A stretch of 64,000 bases of DNA from Phaenicophaeus curvirostris (Eukaryota > Chordata > Aves > Cuculiformes > Cuculidae). The translations under genes and the position numbers were made by a program. Of this stretch, positions 35,001 through 48,600 are shown piece after piece. The stretch is taken from contig NC_091403.1 of the NCBI RefSeq assembly GCF_032191515.1, positions 14,352,001-14,416,000 of the forward strand, read 5' to 3'. Within the stretch, counting starts at the first letter, position 1; the number at the start of each line of letters is the position of its first letter. The notes under the pieces are model-generated. The model was not told where the DNA came from, ran no database searches, and saw only the letters and a program-made list of their open reading frames with translations.

Positions 35001-36106
35001 AGAGAAACACAGCCCAATTCTCCAGCTGTGGGGCTGGTGTCCTATAGCGAGACTTAAAAACAAAGCAAGAGAGACATCAGATCTGCAGCACTACGCCTTA
35101 AAAAAAAAGAGTCAACAACCAGTGCAAACATCTTCTTTAGAAAAAGGCAGTATAAGAATAAGTTAAAACCTATAATGGGCTATAACAGAAGAGTAGATCA
35201 ACTGCTTTTTTTCTCCAACAGACATGAGGTAGTTGTGTTGTTAGGGAGGAAAAAAAAAGGAAGCAAGAAGTAGTACAAATGCTACTCTATACCACACGCT
35301 ACTCCACTTTATAAAATTAAATAATATAAAGATGTTCCAAGGAAATAAAAATACATGTTGTACATTAAAAGGACAGATGTGTACCTAAAATATTAGGTAC
35401 AAGAACCTACGTAACACAAAGTCCAGGTTGGTGAAATGACCCAGACACTGAAGAAGGTTCTATACAGTACAAGTTGTTAGAGGCACTCGTAGAGTGTGTA
35501 ATAAAAGGCCACTACATCAGCCTGTTAGTAATAGTTACTGTGGTAGTGCACAAAGACAGACTTATGATCCTTTTAACCACGGGAGGGCAGAAAAGGCTGG
35601 TGGTTACAGCTCACTGTGTTTGTGTTGGCTTCCACTCCCCTGTGTGATTCCTCCAACAAAACTCATCCCGACGCTGTGGGCAGTAGGTAGTGCCAAGGCG
35701 CTCCCTGGTGATGGGATAGTTGAGAGGAATCGCTTGGTGTGCTGTGCCTCTTCCCAGCATCAGAAGATGTCGTGCCAGTTGCCTCGAGAACTACAGTGCA
35801 GTGACAGCCCCAGTCTAACAAAGAACGCACTGTCCTAGCCACGGTTTCACATCAGGCTTTGACATATGGCTCAGTCCTGCTCCCACAAAAAACATCAGCT
35901 TCAGCAGGAAGAAGGTGTGCCCTTACCAGTCCTGATTTCCTGGAGGCAGAACGTACAGCTGACAGGTCCTCATCCTATGCTGGTAAGATGCTGCACCTTT
36001 TCAGCTCCTGCTGGGTTCAATGAGTCGAGGCACACAGTACCTCACAGGGACAGGCCCTCCTAGCGCTTCTAGCTCTCCCATGATCAAAACCAGATTAGTT
36101 CACTCT
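32010..36106 (-). other. IGDCC4: Probable IGDCC4 3' UTR (about 4.1 kb)
   Basis: Sequence downstream of the IGDCC4 stop. It is AT-rich in its distal half, has no CR1 copy and no coding exon, and reaches a canonical AATAAA on the minus strand at 32033-32038, with a T-rich context beyond it. I saw no canonical AATAAA nearer the stop, only weaker variants. Length and end point are inferred; a shorter UTR is possible. Confidence 0.45.
32033..32038 (-). terminator. Candidate polyadenylation signal of IGDCC4
   Basis: Minus-strand AATAAA (TTTATT on the plus strand), the first canonical hexamer I found downstream of the IGDCC4 stop. Cleavage would be expected roughly at 32005-32020. Transcript data are needed to confirm use. 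Confidence 0.4.
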
Positions 36107-36637
36107 TCAATGACTGTGGACACATGCCATGTTCTCAGATGCTGAGGATGAACTGGCTAAACCAGAGTTACTATAGAGCTGGACCTCCTCTGGGGCCAGG
36201 GAAAGTGACTGGCACTTGACTGGCTGCACATCCTCCCTGCCTTCCTGGATGGAGTCCAAATCTCCACTCTCCACTGAATCCAGACTTTCCCGGTGCCTGT
36301 GGAAGCCATTGGTGAGCCCTCGGATGCCAACAGCCTCTGTTTTGTCAGTCTTTCTGCCAGTACACAACACCTTGTCCTGGGCCTGGACCTCAGAATTGCC
36401 CGCGCACTCCATCAATACTTGGCTAGCATCTTGCTGGGTGCTGGGAGTGCCAGGAAGAGCCAGCTCTCTGGAGGGGATCTCTTCAGGCTCCTGGTCCTCA
36501 GTTTCTGTCTCTTCACTCTCCAGGGTGTGCAGCTGGGAGTCATAGTCTCTGTCAGAGGCTGAAAAGTCAGAATGAACAATGACCTCTGCTTCCACTTGGT
36601 GGAGGCTGGTTGGTGGGTGGCTTTTCTTTGCATCATT
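36107..36637 (-). CDS. IGDCC4: IGDCC4 terminal coding exon: cytoplasmic tail end and stop
   Basis: 176 codons plus stop, entered in phase 0. The acceptor ataccag follows a strong pyrimidine tract (36660-36690). It begins NDAKKSHPPTSLHQ and continues VEAEVIVHSDFSAS, a block shared with mammalian IGDCC4, then becomes an acidic, serine-rich, low-complexity tail (ETETEDQEPEEIP, SLDSVESGDLDSIQEG) ending CVHSH. Beyond the VEAEV block I see no clear similarity to the mammalian tail as I remember it, so the C-terminus looks fast-evolving. No catalytic domain is present. Confidence 0.88.
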   Translation of the reverse strand, partial: NDAKKSHPPTSLHQVEAEVIVHSDFSASDRDYDSQLHTLESEETETEDQEPEEIPSRELALPGTPSTQQDASQVLMECAGNSEVQAQDKVLCTGRKTDKTEAVGIRGLTNGFHRHRESLDSVESGDLDSIQEGREDVQPVKCQSLSLAPEEVQLYSNSGLASSSSASENMACVHSH

Positions 36638-39600
36638 CTGGTATCAAATGAGGGAAATTGAGGAAAAAAAGAAAAAAAGAGAAGGTAAACTAAATGAAAT
36701 TCAGATAATTGAGGCTGTGACCCAACCAAGCAATGAAATGTGTGACTTTTTAATCCCACAGAATGAAATGGGATGTACCCCTGCCTCTATTAAGCATTAT
36801 CTTGATATGCTTCTCAGAACTGAAGTCTTAAGAAGCATCTCAAATCACCTCAGGATTATTGCTCCTATTTCACATTTGGGAAAGCAAGTCCCAAGGGAGT
36901 GAAGTGATTTGCCCATGGTTTCTTGGCAGCCTGTGTAGCCATTCGTCCACACTGCTGTCAAAGACCACAATTTTCAAACCTCCCCAGTCGAGTGAAGAAT
37001 TTCTTCCTAATTTTTTCCTAATCTAACTCTCCCCTCTTCCAATTTAAAGCCACTCCCTCTCATCCTATCACTCCATTCCCTTGTAAAATTCAAGCTCTTT
37101 AATTCAGAAAGAAAACAATGAGTTTTCTCTTGCAGCGTTTAAGCAGAGCTTAGGATACAGGGCTCCACAACTCTGGCTAAAAAGCAGGTCATTCTGCTGG
37201 ATCACCATCCAATAATGGAACAGGCAAATCATTTTGGAAGCTCACACAGTGCTCTCTCAGCAGTCAGCACTCAGACTGTGCACTGAGCATGATTTAGTTG
37301 CAAGCAGGTAATTCAAAGTATGGAAGCGAGACCCACGTGTAATTTGCACTTTCTGTTGAAGCCAACTTTGTGTATCATTTACATATTTTAACACTTTTCT
37401 CCTTTTGTTGACAAACTCTGATGGGTAAGCTGTGCTGTAAATAATGCCCTGTAATTGGGCTCTAAAACACTGTCTTAACTCTATCCACAACGTTAATTAC
37501 ATCCTGTGTATAATTGATTTTCACACTACTATCTTGGAAGGAAACACAAGTAGGTTACTTAGAAGTACTTGCTGGAGGTGGAGGGTGAACTTTTTAAAGC
37601 ATTAAGCAAAGAAACCTCCTGGTACAGAGTCAATCTCAGCAGGTGTCAGCTTGCTTTGCTGAGACCGTGGCACAGACATCACCATCCTTGTACAAACTCT
37701 CCCAAACACAGGGCTGCATATCTACTTCAATGAATCAGTATCAGAAACAGGGATTCCTTCCAATCTGTGCACTTACATGAAGAAGACAAGTGCAGTGGAA
37801 ATTGCTCTGCCCTATCCGAGGATGGAGTTTAAATCAACCCTTGATCTTTGACTCCTTTTACAGGCAAAAATGCAATTCCTCCTTCAGGTGAGCACAGTGT
37901 AAATCTCAATGACTGTACTGAGCAGACTGTGCTGAGAACTACAGCTCCTAACCTGTTTGCCATTGCAGCTCCTAACTCGTTCACAGGCTGCCTGCTGTGT
38001 GACTGCAGCAAAGGCTCAAAGCAGACTGCTGTCGCCTGGCTCCGAGACTGAGACTGCAACAACCAAGCTGTGTGGCCCCACTTGACTGTCACCAAAAGAA
38101 CAAGCCCACGGCACACACCCTCCAGGTCTGGCTGGAGTCAAGACAGAAGATGAGGGGAGAGCTGAGGCTTTGAACGATTCTCAGAAAAAACAAACAGCTT
38201 TTACTCAAATCCCATCAGCCTCGCTGCACACACTCCTATACCTGGCAAAAACGTAAAGCCCAAGACCAGCCAGCTAAAGCCAATTCAGAGGAAAAAACAT
38301 TTTCTCCTGTGCCGCAAAAAGGAGAAAGGGAGATGCAGAACATAAATGGAAAAAATGCATCAGAACACCCAAGACCATAAACCACCGAAGACACCCACCA
38401 TCACAGCGTCATAAACCAGTGCTTGTAACAAAAGCTTCTGTCCCGTGCTGGATGGGAGCTTCAGCGATCCGTTCACAGCAGAGAGAGGCTCTTTTGTGAT
38501 GGTGTCCCCATATCTGGCGATGCTGTTCATCCAGGGCTGGTTGGCTGATTTATTCCATGAAGACTGCACAAGATAAGTGGGAGGAGAAAAGATTCAATTA
38601 TCACAGACTCTTACCCTTGTAAACCTGAAAAGAGAAGGAGTTTGAAAAACAGAAGTGCAAGCGGGGAAAATACCAGTGTTATATGTGGAGAACACTTCTG
38701 ATGGCATCAAAATAAAAATACTCGCTGTGACGGACTCACAGGCACCACAGAACAAGCTTTATTGCTCTGTTACGTGTTCTGATGCACAGCAAGATAGAAC
38801 TTGTCAGATGGTTCACAACTGGTCACATAAGGGGCTTTCCATGGATTCTCAACTTGTGAAGCCAACAGGTACATCATGGCACAAGACACTATTAAAACGT
38901 CAACATCCTGCAAAGCTGCAACCAACCCAGAGCAGTAAGAGCCTACTGACAAATACTGCAAAGCTGTAAGGGAACGGGGAGAGTGGAACCTGGGCTGAAT
39001 GATCACAGCACTGGCCCTGGCACAAGTGATGCTCTGCAGCATGGAGCAGTACCCTCAGCTCACGCCTCACAATGCTGAACTGCTTGCTCTGTGATGCAGA
39101 CACATTTCCTGCTCTGAGCTAGGTTTGGGTTAACACTCTGCCATTCCCCAACAACACAGAGGCACAAAACTGGGGGCCTTATTTTTTTCTTAGCAGCAGA
39201 CCACCAAGCAATTCTTAGCTCAGCTTTAAATCCCCTGGGCAACCAGTGTTACCTTGTTTGTAGATCTAATTAAATTATATGGGCTGAATGCAATTTGTTC
39301 TGGGTTGTCTCAGCTTCCCCTTGCAATAAACTGTTGAATGCACACCTCTGTGTATGGGAAATGTGTGTCTTTAAGAGCTGGAGTTATTTAACAGCTCAGA
39401 CTATTAGTTCACATACAGAAAAGTATTTTCTTTCCAGATTCTGGTTTTATTGGACTGTCCAGCTTATACCTGAGCCCATCCTTGCTCCTGACTCACATAC
39501 ATACACACATACACATGCACACATTCAGATTTAAGGACCACGAGAGCCAGTGCTCTCTGGGCTCATTCCACAGATCATAGAATCACAGAATGGTTTGGGT

Positions 39601-42600
39601 TGGAAGGGTCCTCCAAAGCCCGCCCAGTTCCAACCACCCTGCCATGGGCAGGGACATCTCCCACTGGATCAGGCTGCTCAAGGCCCCATCCAAACTGGCT
39701 TTGAACACCTCCAGGGACGGGAAACACCCAGGACTGGACACAGGACTCTAGGTGAGGTCTCATGAGAGAGGAGCAGAGGGGGAGAATCCCCTCCCCTACC
39801 CTGCTGGTCACACTTCTTTTGATGCAGGTTGGCCTTCTGTTACGTGGTACATGTTGCCTGGATAGAAAGCAAGAGGCCGAGTCAAGGCTGGAGATAAGAG
39901 AAAATCCTGACCTGACAGAACAATTGTGCCTGTGTACATGTGCATACAGAGTACTGGTGGTGCAAGCACAACGGATGTGTAGGATGAAGACACAAGGCAC
40001 TACGCATTCAAACTCACCAACCACCCGTTGTTCGCTATCAGGCAGGAGAAACTGAGATTTCTGCTGTGCATATGTGGCTGCTACTTACACCGGCCAGACC
40101 TATTCCAACAACAGTCAACGTGGCACGAGTCCACCCAGGACATCTAGGAGATTTCTGACATCAGCCTGACCCTATGTGAGTCATTTGACCTCCTTGTGCC
40201 TCAGACCATCTGGCTGGAAATTAGGTAGAAATACACAACCAGATGTTGTATGTGAGCCAGGCATTCCTAAGTCAGCTATTCAGCAAGAAGCAAATGCTAC
40301 CTCGTGCTGTCCATGCTGGCAGAAGGCACATTAAAGCGCTTGTGTATGTGCTGAAGAGCTGCCTGAGCCTCTCATGATCACTCTCTGTCCATCTCAACTT
40401 AAGCGCCATAGAGGCTCACACCTTGTAGGAGGCAGAGGAGCGTTACATCCCAGCACCAACCCCAGGTGATAGGAGCTCGGCCACTACTTCAGAATCAAAT
40501 CTTAAGAAAACAAGCACTAAAGGGCTTAATAAATAAAAAATATTAGGGGCTCAACTGAGCCAGCAACATGCGCTCACAGCCCAGGCAGCCAACTGTATCC
40601 TGGGCTGCATCAAAAGAAGCGCAGCCAGCAGGGTGAGGGAGAGGATTCTTCCCCTCTACTCCCCTCTCATGAAACTCCACCTGGAGTCCTGTGCCCAGTC
40701 CTGGAATCCCCAACATAAGAAGGATATGGAACTGTTGGAACAGATCCAGAGGAGGCTACAAACATGATGCAAGGGCTATGAGAACAGGCCGAGAGAGTTG
40801 GGGTCATTCAGCCTGGAGAAGAGAAGGCTCTGGGACCTTAAGCTGGGGAAAGACTCTTTAGAAGGGCATGGAGTGACAGGACGATAGGGAATGACTTCAA
40901 ATTGGAATAGGGATGATTTAGATTAAACGTTAGGAAGAGATTCTTCATGCTGAAGGTGGTGAGGCCCTGGTCCAGTGGTGGCTGCCCCATCCCTGGAGGT
41001 GTTTAAGGCCAGGTTGGAAGGGGCTTTGAGCAGCCTGGTCTGATGGGAAGTGTCCCTGCCCATGGCAGGGGAGTTGGAACTGGAGGATCTTTTAAGATCC
41101 CTTCCAACACAAACATTCTATGATTCTATATGTTTATTCGACAGCACCTGCAGAACAGTGGTCTCCAAACACAGCACTGGGGCTATCAAGCACTCACTAA
41201 TTTAGAAGTGGTTGCTGGAGGCAGCCTTTGCTGCTCCTCTCTCTGCAATCCTCAACAATATATTCTGAGTCAGTAGCATTCCCTACTTGCTCCCTTTCTA
41301 AGTGAACAATCATTAAGCTACACTTTAATAGCAAGAAACCAACCAAGCAATCATACACAGATCACAATAAGGAATATTGCTAACCATGAGCATTCAAAGA
41401 ACGTGTTCAATTTGCTTCTGCTGCCATCTGAAAGGCTTTCTGCAGCTACAGCACTGACTCATGGCTTCTGTGCGCCTTTTCCAAGGAACATACGTTCCTG
41501 AGCAAATACTGCCTGGAAATCTCAGCATTCAACCTACACAAACATGCACAGAAATGTGTGTCCTATTATAGATGCTTACATGTATATTTGCCATCAGAAA
41601 GATCTGAACATCGTACGCATACACACACTCAGAGCAAACTTGAAAACCTTCTTGCAGGCATCTTGTGAATACCAAAGAACATGGAAAGAACTAGGCAGCT
41701 CTACTGCAATCCCCTGTGGACCATCTGTTAGCGGAAATGTCAATCTGTCATGTTTACATAGGTTTTGATGACTCTGGGAACAGCCTGTTCAGCTCTGGCT
41801 GAAATTGGCTGCAGTGAAGAACAAACTTGTTTTGTACCAGTTTGCAACTTTCAACAAACAGAAAAACCCATCAGCCACACAACATGGCCTATATCCCACA
41901 TGTTGTTCAAGTACATTATGTTTGAAAGAAGGGGAAAAAAAACCTCTTGGGGCTTAGTCTCTAAGGCTGGGCAGCAGCAATTAACTGCAGGACTGTTTTC
42001 ATCACAGTCTTGAAGGTCTTGTGTGCCTGAGAGCTTCTCTATTTTTCAAGCAGTATCTCCTAGTGCAATAAACAATATTATTTATTTCTACACTAGTGAA
42101 CAGCTCAAAAGACCAGGAAATGTTCTCTTGTTTTTTACAACACAATAACAAAAGCAAGGAGTGTGAGTCTAGCACTAATTTATAGAAGGAAAAGCCCTTT
42201 GTCAGTTCACTGCAAATGCAAGAATGAAAACTAATAAAAATATTTCCCAATAAGAGACGTTTCTATTACAGTTGAATCCTTATCAAAGCATATAAGTGTT
42301 TTCATTTTAGCCTTTTTACTGGTAAAAATGTGCCTTGATCACATCACCTACAGTGACAAGTAATGATTTCATGCAAACAGATGAGCTGAAAATGAACATG
42401 TAGGAAATGTTGACCTTGAAACCCCCTTTGTTTTACGAGGATGGTTATTTAAGCTAGCTTGAAATCCTGTGCAAAACAAGGCTGGGGATGGTCCAGCTTA
42501 AGGGTGTCACAGCAGAGAAACAATTCATGGCTGACCAGTAATGCAAAAGCTCCGCATCATGCAAACACACAGCCAACCCTGCCCGCAGCTGTGCCCCTAA

Positions 42601-45600
42601 ACAAGATGCAACGTAACACAAAGCTCTCCTCAACCCAATAAAGGAGAATCTCTGCTGGTTGCCAACAGGAGCACAGCTCTCATCTAAGGCTTCTCAGAAA
42701 ACACTGGGACTTTTTTCCACCCAGAAAAATTTCAACACAAAATGACAAACCACTTGAGTCGATCCAAGTTCCCTGATGCATTGCAGCCTTTGCTCTCCAA
42801 GTCACGGGGATCCTTCATAATAAATGCAGTCCCTGTGGGGAGGAGGCCCACAGGGGAGGAGGGAGACAGCAAGCAAGGAAGGTTCCAGCTCACAAGAAGC
42901 ACAATGGCAAATGTTTCCAAGCCAAAATGCTTGCATTTGGCTTCATTCAATGAAAAGCTGAAGTAGTCCATGGAAAGCAGATGCTTTTCAACATTCTTCC
43001 CCAACCCTTAAACTGCTTGGCCCAAAAGCAGCAGCGACAGAGCTGTCTGGAGTAGAGCCATTGCAGCATCCTCAGTCCATCTGTCAGGGGAAACAGAGCT
43101 GCATCACCACAGCCTGTGCATTACGGTGTCATTTATAACGCGGACTAATGAGAGCGTCAGTCCAGGAGTCACTTGAAAGGGGAAGAGAGTAAGAGGGGAA
43201 AATTTCTTATCGATGTATTTACAAATCCTTGTGTGTGACCGCTGGGAAATGCACAGAAAGGAAGGAAAAGGGCCTGCTAAATGGCCGAGCGCACTCTTGG
43301 CTAATAGAGCTGTCAGCCGTACCAAGGGGCCCCGTGCTGACAGCTAGGCTGCACCTTCATGTCCTGCACACAGGGACGGGGTGGTCAAAGGGCTCTGTGG
43401 GTTGTCCAGCAGTACCAATACTCTCCCACCTTCTGCTTGCACCAACCTGCACCCTCAGCATTACTTCCAGTGGCTCAGGGGGAATCACAGCCCTACATTT
43501 GAAGAAACTACCAATCTTGACTTGAAAACACACAAGGGGACTTCTCAAAACCCTTGCCTGTGACTCTTTGCAGGAGCCAGTTCAAGTCTCAGTGCTATTA
43601 AAGACTTCCTGTCCTCAGCCTCACTGTCCTCCGGTCCCTATAGCTGCAAAATTACATTCACTCACTGCTGACTGCTTACAGCACAAGGACAGCCCCTTCT
43701 TTGTCTTTGTACATCTCTTAACAACATGGAGCCTCCAGTTTCCACTGGAACCAGGAGCTGCCACAAGAATGAAAATAGCAAAGAATAATCCATGAAACGA
43801 GCTAAGCAATGAGCCAGCATGTGAAAAGCCTGCAAGCATGGGAGCAGCTCTCACTGCCACTGCAAACAGCAAGGGCTACTCAGCCAACAGAAAACAGGTT
43901 TCAGGAGTGTAACTTGAGGACAGAGAGGCAAGCAGGGAACAGGAGGTCACACAGCCCTGGAGCTGCCAGTCTCCTGGCATCACAGCTACACAAACCTGCC
44001 CAGCGCTGGCAGCAGCATCAGACTAAGAGTGTCCCAGCCAACATCCTGAGCTCTGTGGTGAAATGATATGCTGTTAAACAAAAGGGATCCTTGAAACACT
44101 TCTCACTCCCTTTCTTTATTGACTAAGGCTGCAAATAATATTACCCAACCCAGAGCACCCTGGGGAGCTTCCCCTTGCCAGGCTAGACCAGATTCCCTTC
44201 CACATGGATTTTCCCTCTCCTGTGGCTCTACACATTTCTTGCCATGGGTTTTCACAGCCCTAAACACACATGGTATCAGAGAATAAAAGAGAAGGCAACA
44301 AAGGCAGCTGGCCACTGCAGGGTATGAAGCTCCCAGCAACACTCAGCTCCAGGCAGGGCCCCTGGGGTTTCTGGCAGCCTTGCTCAAATGGCTGCTGGAA
44401 GAAGCCTTTTGCAGCACACAGCAACTCAAGGAACTGACAGCACACTCCTGGGCCTGGGCTGGTAGCATTTTGTCTACAAGCAGGGAAATGCACACACTCA
44501 CAGCTGCACCTGACTCTGATTTACATCTGCTGCAGGGACCAGGCACGTGGGTACCAGTCCAACCATGCTCAAGAGAACTGCCCAGTGCCTTGACTGCCCA
44601 GCCACGCAAAATCACGTTGCTATCCAGATACGTGGTCTCTTGGAAATGGCAATATAAAGATGGGCTTGGCCTGAGTCTTTTCATCTTTGATTATAGATAT
44701 CAGAGTACAGACAAGACACAGCCGTGCTCAGGGCTGGCTCAGGTGGCACGTCCAGCAGGGAGTGGGCAGTGGAGGGAGCAGGGCCACCTGCGTGGGAACA
44801 CATCTCCCTCCAGTGCCCACTCCTAGCAACAACAGCCTGTTGCTCCCGATGGCCACTTGAGCTCTCCCTCACCTCGAGGTCATCCACACCAGTAGGCAAG
44901 GGTGACAACACTGCTCTCCGGGTGGCTGCATGCAGCTGCTCCTCAGTGATCCTTGCTTCCCTACCCACATCCATCAAAAAACCCCAAACTCTTTATTCTG
45001 CTGGCAAAAAGCCCCAGTGAATTTAACTCTCCATGGCCGTTCTAATTATGGAGGGAGAAACACAGCCAGAATCATCCCTGAATCTCTGAACACAACTGGA
45101 CACTGCCAGCCTCTGCCACAGATGCTGAGGACCCCGAGCTCAGACTGGCACTGCCCTCTCCAGCCCCTGCTCTGCACAAATCTCTGTGTAAACCTTTGCG
45201 GACAGGACTGCTGCTTTGGAAGAGACATGTGGATATGCTGCCCCAGAAAGGCCTCGCAAGAAAGGGAACTTCCCCTCACTGCGACCTGTCATCAGGGTAA
45301 GTCATCGTCACTGAAAACATTTGTTCCTTATTTAACAAAAAGCTGTAGGAAATGCCTCATGCTGTTCGGCTTGGGTCCAGACAGGCAGCTACATTCCACC
45401 CAAATCCGTAGAGGCACCGTAGCTGCAAACTGCCTCTCCTTCAGCTGCGTGCTGATCAGTCACAGCACTTGGGGATGGCCAAGAGCACAGCTTCAGCTTG
45501 CAGGACCAGTAGAGCCCGCAGAAGACGTGGAGTTTCCAAAAGACCATACTTGCAAGGACAGGTCTCCCAGTTAGCCAGGTATCCTGAACTCACCTTTCTT

Positions 45601-48600
45601 CCCGTGGCACACGAGTGCATCGTCAATGCAAACGTGAAATCCCATGTGCTCACAATACATTTGTTCTACTGAACCTCCTAATTACTTCACATGCTCTCCC
45701 TGGGCTACAAAGAGAGACATAAACAGATTAACTAAATTAGGCCAATTAGAGGTTCCCTAATGGAATGAAATGTTTCAGGCAAGCTTGAGAGAGGAAATGG
45801 GCAGGGAAGAGTGTAAGACAATGCAATGGCAGGCAAACCAAGCAGGGCAGGAAGAAGAAAACAGGGCTTCAAACAACAAGGCTACTGCAATTTCATCTCT
45901 TGTGTATCTCCAAGGGTATTTCAGTGAACACACTGTTTATGGACAAAGCGAGAGTATCCTTGAAGGCACAGCATCTACCCTGGACATCCCGCTTTCTCAC
46001 CCCATCAATAAGCCACCACAACAGAAACAGCACAGCTTTCTGCAGTAGGAAGTTTGGTAACTGCTTCTCTGCAGATGAAGGGTCACTGTCTCAGGATATA
46101 AAAAGGGGTAGCAGATGGGGATCCCCAACTTGGATCTGACAGCCAATACTATCAGCACCTTGCACAGCCAGGACGAGATCAGACACTGGCTTTCCAGCAG
46201 TGACAGACCAAACAAAGGCTCTCGTCGAGGGTGGGAGCCCAGCCACCACACACTTGGGTCCTTACCTTCCTCTTCCCATGGACGATGTCCTCAGGGAGGC
46301 TCGTGTGGATGAGGCTGTGCACTTCTGTCAGTTCTGTGATGTCTCCCAGGGGCATGGGTGCATCCTCTGGGAGTGGGGACATGAGGGACTCCAGCTCATG
46401 TGAATCTGAGGTGGTACCAGGAGCTGCCACCCCTTGCCTGCTCCGGTGGTAGTAAGTGTGGTTGCCAGCTGCCTGGGAATCCAGGCCTGGCAGGGCTTCC
46501 CTGAGGGAAAACAAGCAAGAGTTGACATCTCTCATGAGCCTCACTGTCCTCCATCCCAAACAGCCATGGACTCCAGAGAAAGCGGTCCCCTCTGAGCCAC
46601 TCAGCCTGTCCTTGTGGAAGCAACCAGGCCAAATCCCCCCCTTGCCCCGCCACTCCTGAGGAAGAGGATCCTCTACCCACATCCTACTGCAACAGCTTTC
46701 ACTGCAGTAACCTCTCACCAGGCACATCTCTTCACCACCTTCACTAATCCTAAAGCTTGTACAAAGCCTGGTGCTGGATGCCAAGCCCTCCCCTCACCAG
46801 TGGATCCTAAGGGTGGCAGATAACACGATTCCCAGCACCTGAGCAAGTGCTCTGTAACCCCTGCCCATGGGGAGCTGTGTCAGTCCTGCCACTGCTGCTT
46901 TACAGACAAGAGATACAATGGGACAGAAATGTGTGGTGGCCACATTAGGATAACACTTCTGAAGTTTCTTGTTCCTAGCCCCAAGATATGCTGCCAGCTC
47001 AAACCTCTCCTCCAAAACTAATAAGCTGTCCTCTGATCATGGTCTTTCCAAATGTTTGTGGCTGGACTCAGACCCCTGGGAAAGCAGAGGCCTTTGGGCT
47101 GAGTCCAAGCCTCCTCAAACCAGCCGTCCATCACTGGGAATCCTTTCATCATTTCCCAGCTGCAGGTTAACAAACACTTTCCCGACATCCTCAGCGTTGT
47201 CCAACCTCAGAAGCAGAACACTGCTCACACTAACACATACAGGTAATAATTGGCAAATAATGATTTTTTTTTCCCTTTTCTTTATTTTTTTTTCTCAGAG
47301 AAAGCCCTATTAGTCTAAAAATGCAAATTAAAGAGAAACTACTGAGAAAATAAACCAGTGAAAGGATTATACTAGATAAGCTCTCAGCCAGTCAGCATTG
47401 CAAGACTCGATCTTTGTATTAACTGGTGTCATACACCACACCCCAGACAGCCCAGCTGAACACAGGGAAGCAGCTCACTGTATTTTGTTTCCTTCCACAT
47501 CTCCTCTACCTCCTGCAACGGCGAGGCAGCACCTACCTCTGCTTGCTGTTGCGGAAGCTGGCACACATGCAGAAGAGTATGCAGAGCAGCCCCAGGCAGA
47601 CTCCCACAATGATTCCCGTGACAGAGTGGATATCCAAAACATCTGATAGGGGAAGGACAGACATAATTTCAGCTGCTAGTGGGAAGAAGGTACAAAGATT
47701 ATTCTGACGGAGAAGCACCAGCTTCACTAAAACCAAAAGGTGATGCCTCTATGCTCATAAGGGCAAGAGATTACTTGGCAGGGACAATTCAGAGCAGCTT
47801 AAAGCAAACAAGCACCTATGCAGATTCATTACACAGGCCTAACAGAAAGGCAGCAAGATGCAGACTGCATGTGCCCTTCCACAGGAGCTGGGATGGGAAA
47901 GAGAGATGAAGTTTGGCTGTGAGATGGGTTCTGGAGCTGCCTGAGGCCTGTGGAGCTGGATATCTGCGGACTCTGCTGTGATCCTCTGCAAGGCCTACGC
48001 GCAGTCCTATCTCTCATCCTGTGCGGTGACATCAAGCAATTGCTTGGCAAACAGAAATGCTGCTGCGGACAAATTGTGGTCTTCAGCAACACAACTCATT
48101 CCTGCACCAGGACAAAGAAAATTCATACCAGACAGCTTCTCCCGGAGTGTGTGCACATCCTTAACATTTGAATAAGGACCAGATCCCACAATTGTCTTTG
48201 CTCCCATCTTGAAAAAGTATCTGGTGTCACTTTCCAGGCCATGCACTTCAGTGCTGAAGATATTTCCTGATCAAAAGAAGGTCAAAAGAGGTTGAAGATG
48301 TGCAGTTTCAAGAGTATTCAGAGGCAAAGCAGCAGTGGAATTCTGTTGGACCCTCAGAAGTGAGGGATTTTGTGTCATGAGCTTCAAGAGTAATTGCTAC
48401 AACTCTTCAGTATTAACAAATGTGCTGATTAAAGAGCTGATGATGCAGAGTGCACACGTTACTGCTGGCATACACTCTCCTAGGAATTACTGGCTGCCAG
48501 CCTGTATCTGCAGGATGCTTGCTGGATGAGAAAGCCTGTTTCAGCCCTAGACATGTATTATGTCATGTCTCTCAGTAGTTGTGTCCAGGAGCAAGGCCCA

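Larger units (their letters stand above)
36638..38398 (-). other. IGDCC4: IGDCC4 last coding intron
   Basis: 1.8 kb, phase 0. It contains an MIR-like relic (36855-36945) and a CR1 fragment (36980-37086); nothing else was recognised. Confidence 0.8.
38564..46265 (-). other. IGDCC4: IGDCC4 large tail intron
   Basis: 7.7 kb, phase 0, splitting the cytoplasmic tail. It contains a CA-rich simple repeat (39494-39525), CR1 copies (39575-39842, 40548-41132) and an MIR-like relic (40160-40235). The stretch 41140-46265 has no recognised repeat or exon; its open frames are short and unsupported. Confidence 0.75.

Noticed and set aside
44930..45574. 214-residue plus-strand open frame in the large IGDCC4 tail intron
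   Set aside because: No domain or family resemblance, antisense to the host gene, and not flanked by convincing exon signals.
46179..46784. Whole 201-residue open frame around the first tail exon of IGDCC4
   Set aside because: Only 46266-46500 matches IGDCC4 and has proper splice sites in matching phase. The rest is intron read-through.
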